A DNA stretch of 64,000 nt from Leptospira bandrabouensis (GCF_004770905.1 NZ_RQHT01000014.1:1426001-1490000); one strand, 5' to 3'. Counted from the stretch's first letter, positions 46,303 to 56,551 are shown. Notes: generated from the sequence alone by a model not told the origin. Numbers and translations are program-made.

Positions 46303-47391
46303 ATGACGACACAAGCTGAAATCAAAACCAAAGCACCTATTGATTGGGTCACTATGATCTTTTTACTCACCTATCCACTGGTAGGGATCTTCGGAACTCT
46401 TTATTTATATCTTTATGATTCCATTCATTTGGCGACATGGGGATTGTTTATCTTTTATTTTTTTGCAACGGGAATGGGAATCACAGTGGGGTATCACAGA
46501 CTTTTTTCTCACAAAGCCTACGATGCAAAAACTCCCGTCAAACTTTGGTTACTCCTTTTTGGAGCAGCTGCGTTTCAATCGACAGCTCTAGAGTGGAGTG
46601 AAGACCACCGCATCCACCATCGTTTTGTAGACACTGACAAAGATCCTTATTCCATCAAAAAGGGATTTTGGTTTGCTCATATAGGTTGGTTGTTTCGCAA
46701 AAGAAAGTATAACCAAAATGGTGTTCAAGATTTGGTAAATGACCCATTCGTACTTTGGCAACATAAACATTTTTATTCTATTTCAATCTTTATGTGTTTT
46801 ATTCTTCCAGGGCTTATCTCTATGTTATGGGGTTCTTTTTTGGAAGGAATGTTTGTGGCTGGATTCCTTCGACTGTTTGTAGTGCACCAGTTTACTTTTT
46901 TTATCAACAGTGCCTGCCATGTTTGGGGAGAACGTACATTCTCTAAAGAACAAACAGCAAGAGACAATTGGATCATCGCCTTTTTTACGTTTGGTGAAGG
47001 TTTTCATAACTTTCACCATGAATTTCAATCAGATTATCGAAATGGAATCCGTTGGTTTGACTATGATCCTTCTAAATGGATGATAAAAGGTCTCTCTTAT
47101 TTAGGATTAACTTATAACTTAAAGAAAGTTTCCGAAGAAAAAATCTTACAAAAAACAATGTTTTTAAAAGAAAAGGAAACACTGCATAAGTATTCTAATG
47201 TAAGTGAAGACAAACTTCGCACTTGGGAAGCACAGCTGGAAAAATTGAGAGAAAAAACCTTGTTAGAATACCAAAACTGGAAACAAGCAAAACAAACTGC
47301 AAACGAAAACGAAGCAGGTGTTTTCAGAAGAAACTTTGAACAAACAAAAGAAAACTGGGAAAAACTTCTAGGCAAACCTCTTTTTTCTTAA
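46303..47391 (+). CDS. Acyl-CoA/acyl-lipid Delta9-type fatty acid desaturase
   Basis: The 362-residue protein has four membrane helices and the three histidine boxes of the membrane desaturase family: HRLFSH, EDHRIHHRF and FHNFHHEF. These hold the di-iron site that introduces a double bond, usually at position 9. The C-terminal 80 residues are a coiled coil rich in Lys and Glu, an extension beyond the core enzyme. ATG 46303 has AGGAA upstream; the longer frame from 46264 is rejected. Regulation is unknown. Electron donor genes are not nearby. Confidence 0.92.
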   Translation: MTTQAEIKTKAPIDWVTMIFLLTYPLVGIFGTLYLYLYDSIHLATWGLFIFYFFATGMGITVGYHRLFSHKAYDAKTPVKLWLLLFGAAAFQSTALEWSEDHRIHHRFVDTDKDPYSIKKGFWFAHIGWLFRKRKYNQNGVQDLVNDPFVLWQHKHFYSISIFMCFILPGLISMLWGSFLEGMFVAGFLRLFVVHQFTFFINSACHVWGERTFSKEQTARDNWIIAFFTFGEGFHNFHHEFQSDYRNGIRWFDYDPSKWMIKGLSYLGLTYNLKKVSEEKILQKTMFLKEKETLHKYSNVSEDKLRTWEAQLEKLREKTLLEYQNWKQAKQTANENEAGVFRRNFEQTKENWEKLLGKPLFS

Positions 47392-49214
47392 CCACGGATT
47401 TCCCGAAAGATTTCTTTCGGGATACTTGGAACATCTCCAGGGCCAACTAACGGTAGATATACCATGAAAAGGGTTCGTCCTGGTGCAGATTCCACTTCAA
47501 TTCTTCCTTTGTGTTTTTCGATAATACCTTTCACAATCCCAAGACCAAGCCCCGTACCTTCTCCTTGGTCTTTCGTTGTAAAAAACGGATCCCAGATTTT
47601 ATCTTTGATCTCTGAAGGAATACCTGATCCGTTGTCTTCAAAACTAATTAATACATAATCTTCTCCAATCATTTTAGAGGAGATGGTAAGTTTAGGATGT
47701 TCTACCGTTTTCATTGCATGGATGGCATTGGTGATGAGGTTTGTCCAAACTTGGTTCAGTTCATCGATATTACAGCGAACCGGTGGGATAGTTCCGTAAG
47801 CTCTTTCAATTTCCACTCCGTGTTTGATTTGGTTTTGCATAATGACTAACGTGTTTTCTAAACCTTCATGAAGGTCAGATTCCGCATAGGATGCTTGTCC
47901 CAGGTGAGAGTAATATTTGAGTGCTTTGACAATCCTTACAATATTACGAATGGCATATTTGATGTTTTTGATATTTCTTTGTAAACTCAAAGTATTCTTT
48001 AACATCTCGAAGGTTTCTTTTCCACCGGCCTTCCAAATACGGATCAGTTCTTCTTGCATATGCAAAAGATGATGGTCAATGATAAAGGTTGCTAGATCCG
48101 TTGCATCATTTTCAGGGATTCCATCTTGGATAAATCGAAACTTGGTTTCTTTTTTGAGTTTGAATTTGTCTTTAGGATCGATCTTTGAGGCTGGATCTTC
48201 TTTCACAAAACTAAAAAGAATATCTAGGTAAATAGAACGAAAATCAGGATTCTGAATGAGTTGTGAAATATCTCCTAAATGTGATAATACATAAACTAAA
48301 TTGGCATCTAAGTTATCTGCTGAACCATTGATGACAGCAGCAGGTGTATTGATTTCGTGCGCAATTCCTGCCACCATCACTCCAAGAGAGGCCATCTTTT
48401 CTGACTGCACCAAGTGGGCTTGTGTTTCTTCCAATTCTTTGGTTCGTTCTCTTACTTTTGCTTCCAAAGTTTCTGTTAAGTTTAACAACTGTTGGTAAAT
48501 CATCGAGTTGGATAAAGACATAAGAGAAACCGAAAGAATTTCTAAAATGATTTCGATTTCTTCTATATCGTAAATTTTTCCTTCTTTATGTTTTCCCAGT
48601 AAGATAAAACCAACAAGACTTGATTTGATGGAAAGAGTTGCCACTAACTCTGATTTGGTTTCTTTAAAAAAGTCTAATGCTTGTTTTGCTATTTTTTCTT
48701 GGTTCGGAGATGTTGGTTGGAGAAAATTTTCTTTAATGTGGATTCCTTCTCGTTCGGAAAGCCAAAGCAAAAAAGGATTAAAAACCGGAATGGATGGTAA
48801 ATCGGAAAATTTCTGGTCTTTGGATTCTAAAAATGGCCTCGGACGGAATTGTCCTTCTCTTTCATCCCAAGTATAAACTTGGGCAAACTCGGCAGGGATT
48901 TTGGATGTAAGGAACTGGCTAATGGTTTGGCTGATTTGGTCTGGGTCATTGAAGGAAATCAGTTCCTCTTTGAATTTTTCTAAGGCAAAAAGGTTTTGTA
49001 CAAGTTCGTCTCTTTTTTTTGGTTTTTCTGCCTGCAGAGATTTCGGTTTTTTTCGCAAAAAGTACAAAAGAGAAAGAGTGAATATCCCTAAAAAAAAGGC
49101 AAACAAGGATAAGTTTTTTGCGGAGTCAATTTTGCTTAAGGTATAAGCAAAAACCAACCAACTAAAAGAAGTAAGGATTATGATTCCAAAAGGAAAGAAA
49201 ACTTGTGTTTGCAT
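47388..49214 (-). CDS. Membrane sensor histidine kinase with GAF-like domain
   Basis: The 608-residue protein has two transmembrane helices (8-27 and 38-54), a GAF-like sensor (about 85-235), then a coiled coil and a kinase core. The phosphorylated His is 286 in AGIAHEINTP. The ATP-binding domain has WTNLITNAIHAM (N box), FEDNGSGIP (G1) and GEGTGLGLGIVKGIIEKH (G2). There is a long insertion between H and N boxes (about 200 residues). No response regulator lies next to it, so it is an orphan kinase. It overlaps the convergent desaturase gene by 4 bp. Confidence 0.9.
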   Translation of the reverse strand: MQTQVFFPFGIIILTSFSWLVFAYTLSKIDSAKNLSLFAFFLGIFTLSLLYFLRKKPKSLQAEKPKKRDELVQNLFALEKFKEELISFNDPDQISQTISQFLTSKIPAEFAQVYTWDEREGQFRPRPFLESKDQKFSDLPSIPVFNPFLLWLSEREGIHIKENFLQPTSPNQEKIAKQALDFFKETKSELVATLSIKSSLVGFILLGKHKEGKIYDIEEIEIILEILSVSLMSLSNSMIYQQLLNLTETLEAKVRERTKELEETQAHLVQSEKMASLGVMVAGIAHEINTPAAVINGSADNLDANLVYVLSHLGDISQLIQNPDFRSIYLDILFSFVKEDPASKIDPKDKFKLKKETKFRFIQDGIPENDATDLATFIIDHHLLHMQEELIRIWKAGGKETFEMLKNTLSLQRNIKNIKYAIRNIVRIVKALKYYSHLGQASYAESDLHEGLENTLVIMQNQIKHGVEIERAYGTIPPVRCNIDELNQVWTNLITNAIHAMKTVEHPKLTISSKMIGEDYVLISFEDNGSGIPSEIKDKIWDPFFTTKDQGEGTGLGLGIVKGIIEKHKGRIEVESAPGRTLFMVYLPLVGPGDVPSIPKEIFREIRG

Positions 49215-49263
49215 GTCATCTATATAGAATGTAAGAACTAGATTATTTTGGTGCAGATTCTAC

Positions 49264-50217
49264 TTGGGTAAAGAACTATTTACAATCGCTCGTATCTTCG
49301 GAGCCTATTACGAAATTTATTCGGAACAAACTTCCTATGCCCGCGCCGTACTTAAGGGCAAACTTAGGTTAAAGGATTCTGGGGAACGCCATCCCTTTGT
49401 TGTGGGGGATATGGTTATGGCCGAAAAATCTTCGGGAGAAGAGTGGGTCATTTTCGAACGAATGGAAAGGAAAAATTTTTTAACAAGGAAAAGTGATCGT
49501 GGCGATAGTCATGTGTTATGCGCAAACCTTGACCAAGTGGCCATCCTTGCCTCTTGTAAAGACCCGGAAACAAAACCTGGATTTATTGACAGGTTACTTG
49601 CTGCTTCGTATCAAACAGAAATTCCTCCGCTCATTATTTTTACAAAAAAGGATCTGGTATCTCCTGAAGAAATTGAAGATAGGGAAGTATATTATAAAGA
49701 GTTAGGTTATGAGGTGATGAGTGTCTCTCTCCTTTCGGAAGAATCCATCCAACCTTTATGGGAGAGGATTCGTGGGAAACGAACCTTTCTTTGTGGAAAT
49801 TCAGGAGTCGGAAAATCAACTTTAATGAACCACCTCCATAAAAAGACAGTACAGAGAACCAACCTCGTCAGCGGTTCCACCAAAAAAGGAAAACATACCA
49901 CAACCAATTCCTTCGCCTTATTTTTGGAAGAAAACACGGTCCTTATCGATTCACCCGGAGTCAAAGAATGGGGAATCTTACACCTGACACCTGTTGAACT
50001 TTGGGAAAGTTTTCCCGAATTACGAAAGATTAAAGAAACTTGTCAGGAAATTTATTGCTGTGAACTGGGTTCCGAATGTCCAATGCGAAAACACCTGAAC
50101 GAATCTTTGGATGAAACCAGAAAAAAAAGTCTAGAATCCATGATTGAGAGCTTGGAGAACCCCCACAGGGTCACAAGAAGGGATCATTGGACCAAAGCTG
50201 TCACAAAAAGGTATTAG
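49264..50217 (+). CDS. rsgA: Ribosome small subunit GTPase RsgA
   Basis: RsgA is a circularly permuted GTPase that matures the 30S subunit. The permuted motif order is visible in the 317-residue protein: G4 FTKKD (about 126-130), then G1 GNSGVGKST (178-186), then G3 DSPGVKEWG. The C-terminal zinc knuckle follows (CQEIYCCELGSECPMRKH). An N-terminal OB fold precedes them. The start is TTG 49264; no in-frame ATG gives the OB fold. It is divergent from the histidine kinase gene by 49 bp. Confidence 0.95.
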   Translation: MGKELFTIARIFGAYYEIYSEQTSYARAVLKGKLRLKDSGERHPFVVGDMVMAEKSSGEEWVIFERMERKNFLTRKSDRGDSHVLCANLDQVAILASCKDPETKPGFIDRLLAASYQTEIPPLIIFTKKDLVSPEEIEDREVYYKELGYEVMSVSLLSEESIQPLWERIRGKRTFLCGNSGVGKSTLMNHLHKKTVQRTNLVSGSTKKGKHTTTNSFALFLEENTVLIDSPGVKEWGILHLTPVELWESFPELRKIKETCQEIYCCELGSECPMRKHLNESLDETRKKSLESMIESLENPHRVTRRDHWTKAVTKRY

Positions 50218-50227
50218 GGAAAAGAGT

Positions 50228-50256
50228 TGCCAAGCCCTCAGTTGTTATCTATTCTT
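50228..50256 (+). promoter_or_regulatory. Candidate sigma-70 promoter for the FecR-PEGA-TPR operon
   Basis: TTGCCA (50228-50233) and TATTCT (50251-50256) are separated by 17 bp, 27 bp before the FecR-gene ATG, which itself has a strong GGAGGAAGG ribosome-binding site. The hexamers match the consensus at four positions each. Confidence 0.45.
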
Positions 50257-50282
50257 AGAGTGTTATTTCCGGAGGAAGGAAT

Positions 50283-51254
50283 ATGAAACGAACAATGATC
50301 AATCAGTTGTCGGCATTGGGATTTGTGGCAGTATTTGCCATATTTTTTACTGCTTGCCAAAAAGATTCCAAGGAATCTGTAACAAACGTTACAGAGAAAA
50401 CTGAACAAGTTAGTAATGTTGTTGTTGCTTTTGTAAAAGGTGATGTAGTTGTCATCCGCGAAAGTGGACAAGTGAAACCAAACTTAGGTGATGTATTAAC
50501 TTCTAAAGATACGATCGTCACTGGCCAAAACGGTTCTGTGGAAATCCTTGTGGGTGAAGACGGAGTTCTTAAGTTAAACAAAAATACTTCTCTTAGTGTA
50601 AGCCAAGCGTTTGCAGCAAACGACGGATCTCGTGAAACAGAAGTTAACATGCAATATGGAAAACTTGTAACAGTTTTACGCAAAGAAAGAAAAACAGAAT
50701 CTTTCAGTGTTGTCACTCCTACTTCGATTGCGGGTGTTCGTGGAACCATCTTTCTTACCAATGTTGAAAATCCATCTGCCAAAGGTGGAAACGTAGCTTG
50801 CGGATCTGGAAACTGTGTTGTTAAGTATACGGTTCTTGATGGTGCCGTTGCCATTCGCAAATCCAATTCAGAAAACGAAATCGTTGTCGACAAACAGAAA
50901 ACAGCTGAAGTTGGTAATGAAACCAAACTTTCTGATAAAATGATCAAACCAATGGACAAACAATCTCTTTCCGAGATGAAAGAAATGTTGGCTTTTGAAA
51001 ATACTAAGATGTTACAGTTTGAGTCTCTTGCGAATGAGCTAAAAACTAACAACGAAGAACTTCAAAAATTGAACATTGGTTCTTCGGCAGAAGAGTTAGA
51101 AAAAGCAGCTAGAACTCGTGAGATTACAAAATCAAAATCTGATGAAGTAATTAAAACGGCAAAGGCTATTGAAGATTCAAAATACATCAAAAAAGATGTT
51201 CAAAAAGATTCCCTAAAATTAGCTCCTAAAGAGAGTTTTGATAAGACGAAATGA
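50283..51254 (+). CDS. FecR-domain lipoprotein
   Basis: The 323-residue product has a signal peptide and lipobox FFTAC (KDSKE follows). Residues of about 45-205 match the FecR fold: AFVKGDVVVIRESGQVKPNL, a VLTSKDTIVTG motif, and VVTPTSIAGVRGTIFLTN. The C-terminal part is a Lys/Glu-rich coiled coil. Standalone FecR lipoproteins of this kind are common in spirochaetes; function is not settled. GGAGG precedes the ATG. The next gene starts on its stop codon (ATGA), so the three lipoprotein genes form one coupled operon. Confidence 0.85.
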   Translation: MKRTMINQLSALGFVAVFAIFFTACQKDSKESVTNVTEKTEQVSNVVVAFVKGDVVVIRESGQVKPNLGDVLTSKDTIVTGQNGSVEILVGEDGVLKLNKNTSLSVSQAFAANDGSRETEVNMQYGKLVTVLRKERKTESFSVVTPTSIAGVRGTIFLTNVENPSAKGGNVACGSGNCVVKYTVLDGAVAIRKSNSENEIVVDKQKTAEVGNETKLSDKMIKPMDKQSLSEMKEMLAFENTKMLQFESLANELKTNNEELQKLNIGSSAEELEKAARTREITKSKSDEVIKTAKAIEDSKYIKKDVQKDSLKLAPKESFDKTK

Positions 51255-52864
51255 GATATGTTTATTTACCGGTCCTTTGTTTTTTAGTCGGTTATTGTTC
51301 TTCGGTCACAAAGATCGAAACACTGAATCGAAGTTTTACAAAACCTAAGTTCATCACACCTCTTCCGGGTGAATCAGAACCCCTTCCTTCGGGTAGAGAT
51401 TACAAAGAACGACTGGTAAATAAATCCACTCCTCATTTTTCCCTCCTCTGGAAACAAGTTCCAGAGGGGTTTTCCAAATCTGATTTATTATTACTAGAAG
51501 AAAAAATTCTTTTCCCACATAACAAACTAGGATTATATAAAAAAGCTCCTAAAAACCCAGATCCGAAATTTTTCGAATCCTCCGACTTAGATTTAATATT
51601 AGAATTAACTCTTTCAAAAATTGCGGAACGAATTTCCGTTGAGATCCAATACAAAGACCCTGTGCTTTCACAAAACTTTGGTAAGGCGATTTTTGTTTAC
51701 CAAGAGAAAAAAGAGCCGGTTGTGAAATCGTTAAAATCCTTTGATGTGTTTCATGGCAAAAAACAACTCCAACCTTTAACAGGAACTGTCCCTTCTTATT
51801 ACGCAGAAGTTTCTTCTCCTTCCGAAGATGACCTCCGCACTTATTTTACTTCTTCCTTACGTGGAAATGTTTCTATATTTTCCACTTCACCAGGAACCAC
51901 TATTTATTTGGATGGGATCGAAGTGGGCAAAGCTCCCTTACTTTCTTACCAACTTATCAATGGCAAACATACCCTCTCCTTTTCCAAACCTGGTAAAGAT
52001 CCAGTAAAACGAAATATCTTAATTCGCGCAGGAAAAACGACAAGGGTATTCCAAGAATGGAGTGATGATATTTCCCAAGGAACCATTGTGATCTCCAGTT
52101 TTCCTCCTGGCCTCGACATCATAGTAGATGGTCAGAAAAAAGGTAAAACACAATATGCGGAATCAGGTGTACCTTACGGTAGTTATCCGATCCAATTCAT
52201 TCGTACACAAAACGACTCCCATTTTGAGTATGCAAAAGCTGGAATTAAAATTAGACCTAAACAAATTACATCCGTTGCTTTGCCTATTTCACTAGAAGAT
52301 GGAGTGGGTTGGGAGTCGGAAGAGTTTTGGAACTTAACATCTGTTTCTCCAAACTTTTCAGCAACTTTCCCAGGCAAATTGACATTCGCAAAAAACAAGG
52401 ACTTACCAAACGGTTGGTATGGAGTGTATTCCGAAGATTTGATCCCTGATTACCTGGAAGCTGAACTTGTATTGGACCTTATGAAAGATTTGAACGGTGC
52501 TGTTGGTCTTTCTTTTACCGATCATAACCAAAATGCAATTATCGTGTACGTAGACAAAACAGATTTCCATATTATTAAGTTTACTTCGGAAGAGAAGGAA
52601 GCACCTGTTCGTTCTTCCTATCGTTGGGACAAAGAAGATGAACTCAAAGGAAGAACAGTCAAACTTTCCACGGATATAGAAAAGAAAATGATTCGTTTGT
52701 CTCTGGGAAATAAAACTGTCGAAGAACTCCCTTGGAATTTTGAAACGTTTTGGAATTTAGGAGTTTTGACCCCGCATAACGCTCCCATTACGGGCACACC
52801 CCTTCGCGGTCTAAAAATAAGATATCCTGATATGGTTAAATTTGAGGAAAGGCTCCAAAAATGA
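51251..52864 (+). CDS. PEGA-domain lipoprotein
   Basis: The 537-residue protein has a lipobox LVGYC after a short signal peptide. Two PEGA repeats are visible in the centre (GNVSIFSTSPGTTIYLDG, and GTIVISSFPPGLDIIVDG), each with the P-G-x-x-I/V-x-x-D-G pattern. The last 170 residues resemble a lectin-like or concanavalin-type beta-sandwich (LEAELVLDLMKDLNGAVGLS). It overlaps the FecR gene at the start and the TPR gene at the end by 4 bp each. PEGA domains often bind surface partners; the role is inferred. Confidence 0.82.
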   Translation: MRYVYLPVLCFLVGYCSSVTKIETLNRSFTKPKFITPLPGESEPLPSGRDYKERLVNKSTPHFSLLWKQVPEGFSKSDLLLLEEKILFPHNKLGLYKKAPKNPDPKFFESSDLDLILELTLSKIAERISVEIQYKDPVLSQNFGKAIFVYQEKKEPVVKSLKSFDVFHGKKQLQPLTGTVPSYYAEVSSPSEDDLRTYFTSSLRGNVSIFSTSPGTTIYLDGIEVGKAPLLSYQLINGKHTLSFSKPGKDPVKRNILIRAGKTTRVFQEWSDDISQGTIVISSFPPGLDIIVDGQKKGKTQYAESGVPYGSYPIQFIRTQNDSHFEYAKAGIKIRPKQITSVALPISLEDGVGWESEEFWNLTSVSPNFSATFPGKLTFAKNKDLPNGWYGVYSEDLIPDYLEAELVLDLMKDLNGAVGLSFTDHNQNAIIVYVDKTDFHIIKFTSEEKEAPVRSSYRWDKEDELKGRTVKLSTDIEKKMIRLSLGNKTVEELPWNFETFWNLGVLTPHNAPITGTPLRGLKIRYPDMVKFEERLQK

Positions 52865-55800
52865 GGCAACTTAGTTTTTTAATTATCACCTTTGTTCTGT
52901 TCGTTGGTTGTCAGTCTAGAGATTTTAAACCGGTCACTGTTAAAGATCCAGTTGTAGAAAAATCAGATATTTCCGATCGTCAAAAAATTGAAGAGGCTCG
53001 GGCACTTGTGGCAGAGGGAAGTAACGAGTTCCAAAAAGGAAATATGGACACTGCTTTGGAAAAAGCAAAAACTTCCATCCAAACCTTTGAACTCATTGAT
53101 GGTTATTCTTTACTAGGTTCCTCCTACTATCAGTTAGGTGATTATGAAAATGCAAAACTTGCTTTCGAAAAAGGCAAAAACATAGAACCTAAAAATGAAA
53201 AACTACTGATTGGTCTTGGAACAGTGCAATCCACTTTGGGTGAAAACGAAGAAGCTCTATCTACCTACCAAACCTTAAGCCAACTCAAACCAGAAGAAAC
53301 CATTTATTCATACAAAACGGGGATCCTTTTAAAAAACATAGGCCGATACCAAGAGAGCCTTGTAGTTCTGAAATCTTTGGAAACAAAACCAGAGTTTCCT
53401 TACCCGATTGAACTTCTGAACCAATTAGGTGATGTTTGTTTAGAACTAAAAAGATACGACGAAGCAGAGGCTTACTTTGCCAAGGCAGAAAAACTCAATC
53501 CAGAATTAAAAACTGCTAAAGATGCAAAACTTTCTACAAAGATTGCTTCACTCATCCAACGTGGTAATGATTTTTTAGCCAAAAAGAATTACGTTGAGGC
53601 CACTTCCGAATTTAAAAAAGCCACAGAATTACAACCTCAAAATGGATCTTTGTGGTCCTTCTTGGGAAATGCACAGTTATTAAATGGCAAACTGAAAGAA
53701 AGTGAAGAAAGTTTTAAAAAATCCATTTCATTTTCAGACACAAATCCCAATGCTTACGTTGGATTGTGTAATGTTTACATCCAAAACCATAACTATTCAG
53801 ATTGTTTAAAAACCTCCAAACAAGCTAGCGCAAAAATTCCAAAAAATGCAGAAATCCGCAACAAACAAGGAATATGCGAATGGAAATGGGGTGAAACCAA
53901 AAAAGCCACTCTGAGTTTCCAAGATGCTTCGTCTTGGGATCCCAATTTTTTCGAACCTAAACTCAACTTAGCTTATGTGCTGATTGATTCTGGTCGTTTT
54001 GAGGAAGCTCTGGATGTACTAAAAAAAGCAGAGTCTCATCCCAAAGCAAAGAAGGAAGAGATTCGCAAAGCCAAAGTTTTAGCCGAATCACAAAAGTACA
54101 TTGCTAGTGGTGATTCCTTCTTACGCCAGGGAAAAAGAAAACAAGCCTTTGATGAGTATGGAAAAGCGATGGGTGTCAATCCAGAAAATCCTGCTGCACA
54201 AAATGCATTTGGTCGGGCTTATTTTGCTTTTGGAGAATATAAAAAATCGGAAGGTTCCTATTTAGAAGCTTACCGAATGGATTCTTCAAACCCTGGTGCC
54301 TTACAAGGACTGGCTCGTGTTTATGCAAAAACTGGGGAATCCAAAAAAGAAAAGGAATTTATCAAAAAATTAGAAATCCTTTCGGCAACAGATCCATTTA
54401 GTGCCATCACTTTAGGACGGATTGCAGAAGATGCCAGTAAATGGGAAGAAGCTGAATCCATCTATATGGGACTAAAGAAAAAATTTCCAAACAATGATGC
54501 AGTTGATTACAGGTTAGGAAGTTTGTATTACAAACGTGCAGTAGAAGAGAACTCAAAAGAAAACTACACTCGCGCAAACGAGTTTATCCAAAAATCCAAA
54601 AAATATACAAAAGACATTCCGGAACTAATTGAAACGGAAAAGACAGTAGCAGAAAACTCGCGTTTTGCGGAAATCCTTCCTTACGTAAAAGAAGGAAATT
54701 CCTTCTTCAACCGTAAAAAATATTTGGAAGCAGTCACTCCGTATCAAAAGGCTTATGACCGAGTACCTAAGGCTTCCCTTCTTGTCAAAATTGCTGAATG
54801 TTATATTGAAAAAGGTGAGGAAGAAAAAGGTCTTTCTATTTTGGAAAATGCCGTTCGTTCGAACAAAGAAAATGCAATTTCCTTCAAAGAAGGGATCTAC
54901 TCTTTTTACTATAAAAAAGGGGAACTTAAAAGAGCTGAAGATGGTTTTAACGATATTCTAAGAGAGAAACCAGATTCGTATTACGCCTATTATATGTTGG
55001 GTCTCGTGACCATGAAACGTAAAAACTACGAAGCTGCAATTGGTGATTTTGATCGTTCCATTTTAGTAAATCCGAATTTTGCGCCGAGTAATGTCGCTAA
55101 AGGTTTGGCATTTTATAAATTAAACCAGATGGATAACGCCAAACGGGAATTTGAAAAAGCAAGAGAAAAGGATTCTGAATTTGGTCTTTCTTCTTACAAT
55201 TTAGCTATCGCTTATTTCAACGAAGACCTTACAAAAGAAGCAAAATCTATTTTGGAATCCATTCGCAAATCGGATCCAGATTTTATGGACGGTGAGATCC
55301 AGTTAGCATACATTTATTATAAAGAAAACAAATTAGAAGAAGCAGAAAAAATCATAGAACGTGTTCTGAAAGAAGATCCTTCTGCTGAGGCTTTATTCGC
55401 ACTATTTCGAATTTTAGATGCCAAACAAAAACAATCTCCCTCTGAAAAGCTGAAAACAAAACGAAACCAAATAAAAGAGAAAATTTTACGCGAATACGGC
55501 GAAACCAAATACGCAAGGTTACTTCCTTCTGATGCATTGGATGATGAACCACTTCATGTAACAGACCTCAATCTTTCTGGAACTCCGGTTTCTACTCCTA
55601 TTATTTATCCAAACCGGATTATTGTAAATTATGGATCCGCAATTGTTGGTTATGACCGTGTTACAAAGGAACTTGTTTGGAAACAATACACATCTACTCC
55701 GTATCAATTGTTAGTTGCAGGTAAAGAGCTTGTTGGAATTTCCAACGATACAGCCACCAAAATTTATCCTGAATCAGGAAAGATGACTTTTAAAAAACAG

Positions 55801-56460
55801 ATATTAGCTGGATGGAAAGTCAAACAAGGAACAGCTGATGCGAATGGTTTTTTCCTTCTTCTAGAAAAAGAAAAGGGATCAGACCGAAAGATTGTTAAAA
55901 CAAATCCAAATTTGGAAATTGAAGAAGAATGGAATGGAAATGATTTTTTAAGTTTTTCTTATACGACAGAAGGAAAACTTTTTGTCCTACGTGATTTGAA
56001 AAAAGAATTTCAATTGCAAGTATTTGCGATTGGTTCCAGTGCCAATTCCGATAAGGACAAAAAATTATCAAATCCTGTGGCCAAAAAGGATACAAAAGAA
56101 TCAGCACAAATCATCGGGTGTTTGGAAGATTCTTGTTTGGTTCAATTCGGAAGCCATGTTTACGAAGGAACCGAAAAAGCAAAACTGTATTCCCTTGGAA
56201 ATACAGAGTCCATTCGTTCTGTTGTTAAAAATCCAGAGTCATTACTCATCAATACGGAAAATACCACCTATCTTTGGAAAGGTGGATCTAAGTGGAAGGA
56301 TTCCTACGCCATTCAAGGAGATTTTTATTATCCATTAGATGGACTTGTAGTAGAAGGTCGGTCGAAAGAACTACTACTCATCAAAGGAAGTGAAAAAACT
56401 TCTGTTCCTTGGAAAGGTGACCGCGATGGCCTTCGTATCAGTACGGTAACTGTCGACTAA
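52861..56460 (+). CDS. Large TPR lipoprotein with C-terminal beta-propeller-like domain
   Basis: The 1199-residue protein has a lipobox LFVGC and about 20 tetratricopeptide-like repeats (for example GYSLLGSSYYQLGDYENAKL and AYYMLGLVTMKRKNYEAAIG) to about residue 860. A C-terminal domain of roughly 300 residues has beta-propeller-like strands (PIIYPNRIIVNYGSAIVGYD; LVWKQYTSTPYQLLVAGKEL). The ATG overlaps the PEGA-gene stop. With FecR and PEGA proteins it forms a set of three co-translated lipoproteins, suggesting one envelope assembly. The PQQ-like propeller is inferred from pattern only. Confidence 0.83.
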   Translation: MRQLSFLIITFVLFVGCQSRDFKPVTVKDPVVEKSDISDRQKIEEARALVAEGSNEFQKGNMDTALEKAKTSIQTFELIDGYSLLGSSYYQLGDYENAKLAFEKGKNIEPKNEKLLIGLGTVQSTLGENEEALSTYQTLSQLKPEETIYSYKTGILLKNIGRYQESLVVLKSLETKPEFPYPIELLNQLGDVCLELKRYDEAEAYFAKAEKLNPELKTAKDAKLSTKIASLIQRGNDFLAKKNYVEATSEFKKATELQPQNGSLWSFLGNAQLLNGKLKESEESFKKSISFSDTNPNAYVGLCNVYIQNHNYSDCLKTSKQASAKIPKNAEIRNKQGICEWKWGETKKATLSFQDASSWDPNFFEPKLNLAYVLIDSGRFEEALDVLKKAESHPKAKKEEIRKAKVLAESQKYIASGDSFLRQGKRKQAFDEYGKAMGVNPENPAAQNAFGRAYFAFGEYKKSEGSYLEAYRMDSSNPGALQGLARVYAKTGESKKEKEFIKKLEILSATDPFSAITLGRIAEDASKWEEAESIYMGLKKKFPNNDAVDYRLGSLYYKRAVEENSKENYTRANEFIQKSKKYTKDIPELIETEKTVAENSRFAEILPYVKEGNSFFNRKKYLEAVTPYQKAYDRVPKASLLVKIAECYIEKGEEEKGLSILENAVRSNKENAISFKEGIYSFYYKKGELKRAEDGFNDILREKPDSYYAYYMLGLVTMKRKNYEAAIGDFDRSILVNPNFAPSNVAKGLAFYKLNQMDNAKREFEKAREKDSEFGLSSYNLAIAYFNEDLTKEAKSILESIRKSDPDFMDGEIQLAYIYYKENKLEEAEKIIERVLKEDPSAEALFALFRILDAKQKQSPSEKLKTKRNQIKEKILREYGETKYARLLPSDALDDEPLHVTDLNLSGTPVSTPIIYPNRIIVNYGSAIVGYDRVTKELVWKQYTSTPYQLLVAGKELVGISNDTATKIYPESGKMTFKKQILAGWKVKQGTADANGFFLLLEKEKGSDRKIVKTNPNLEIEEEWNGNDFLSFSYTTEGKLFVLRDLKKEFQLQVFAIGSSANSDKDKKLSNPVAKKDTKESAQIIGCLEDSCLVQFGSHVYEGTEKAKLYSLGNTESIRSVVKNPESLLINTENTTYLWKGGSKWKDSYAIQGDFYYPLDGLVVEGRSKELLLIKGSEKTSVPWKGDRDGLRISTVTVD

Positions 56461-56475
56461 CGGCAACCAAATTAG

Positions 56476-56510
56476 CCTCTAAGTAAGAGGCATTGGTTCT
56501 TACTTAGAGG
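56476..56510. terminator. 13-bp perfect hairpin after the lipoprotein operon
   Basis: CCTCTAAGTAAGA (56476-56488) pairs perfectly with TCTTACTTAGAGG (56498-56510) around a 9-nt loop, 16 bp after the TPR-gene stop and 41 bp before the convergent trmB end. No clear T-tract follows on either strand, so it is a strong RNA structure but not a classic intrinsic terminator. Confidence 0.6.
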
Positions 56511-56551
56511 GTGATGGAGAAATTCGCTGGAAAGACTTTCCTCTTATCATT

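Noticed and set aside
50303..51052. 249-residue open frame on the minus strand
   Set aside because: It is antisense to the FecR gene, whose lipobox, ribosome-binding site and fold are clear.
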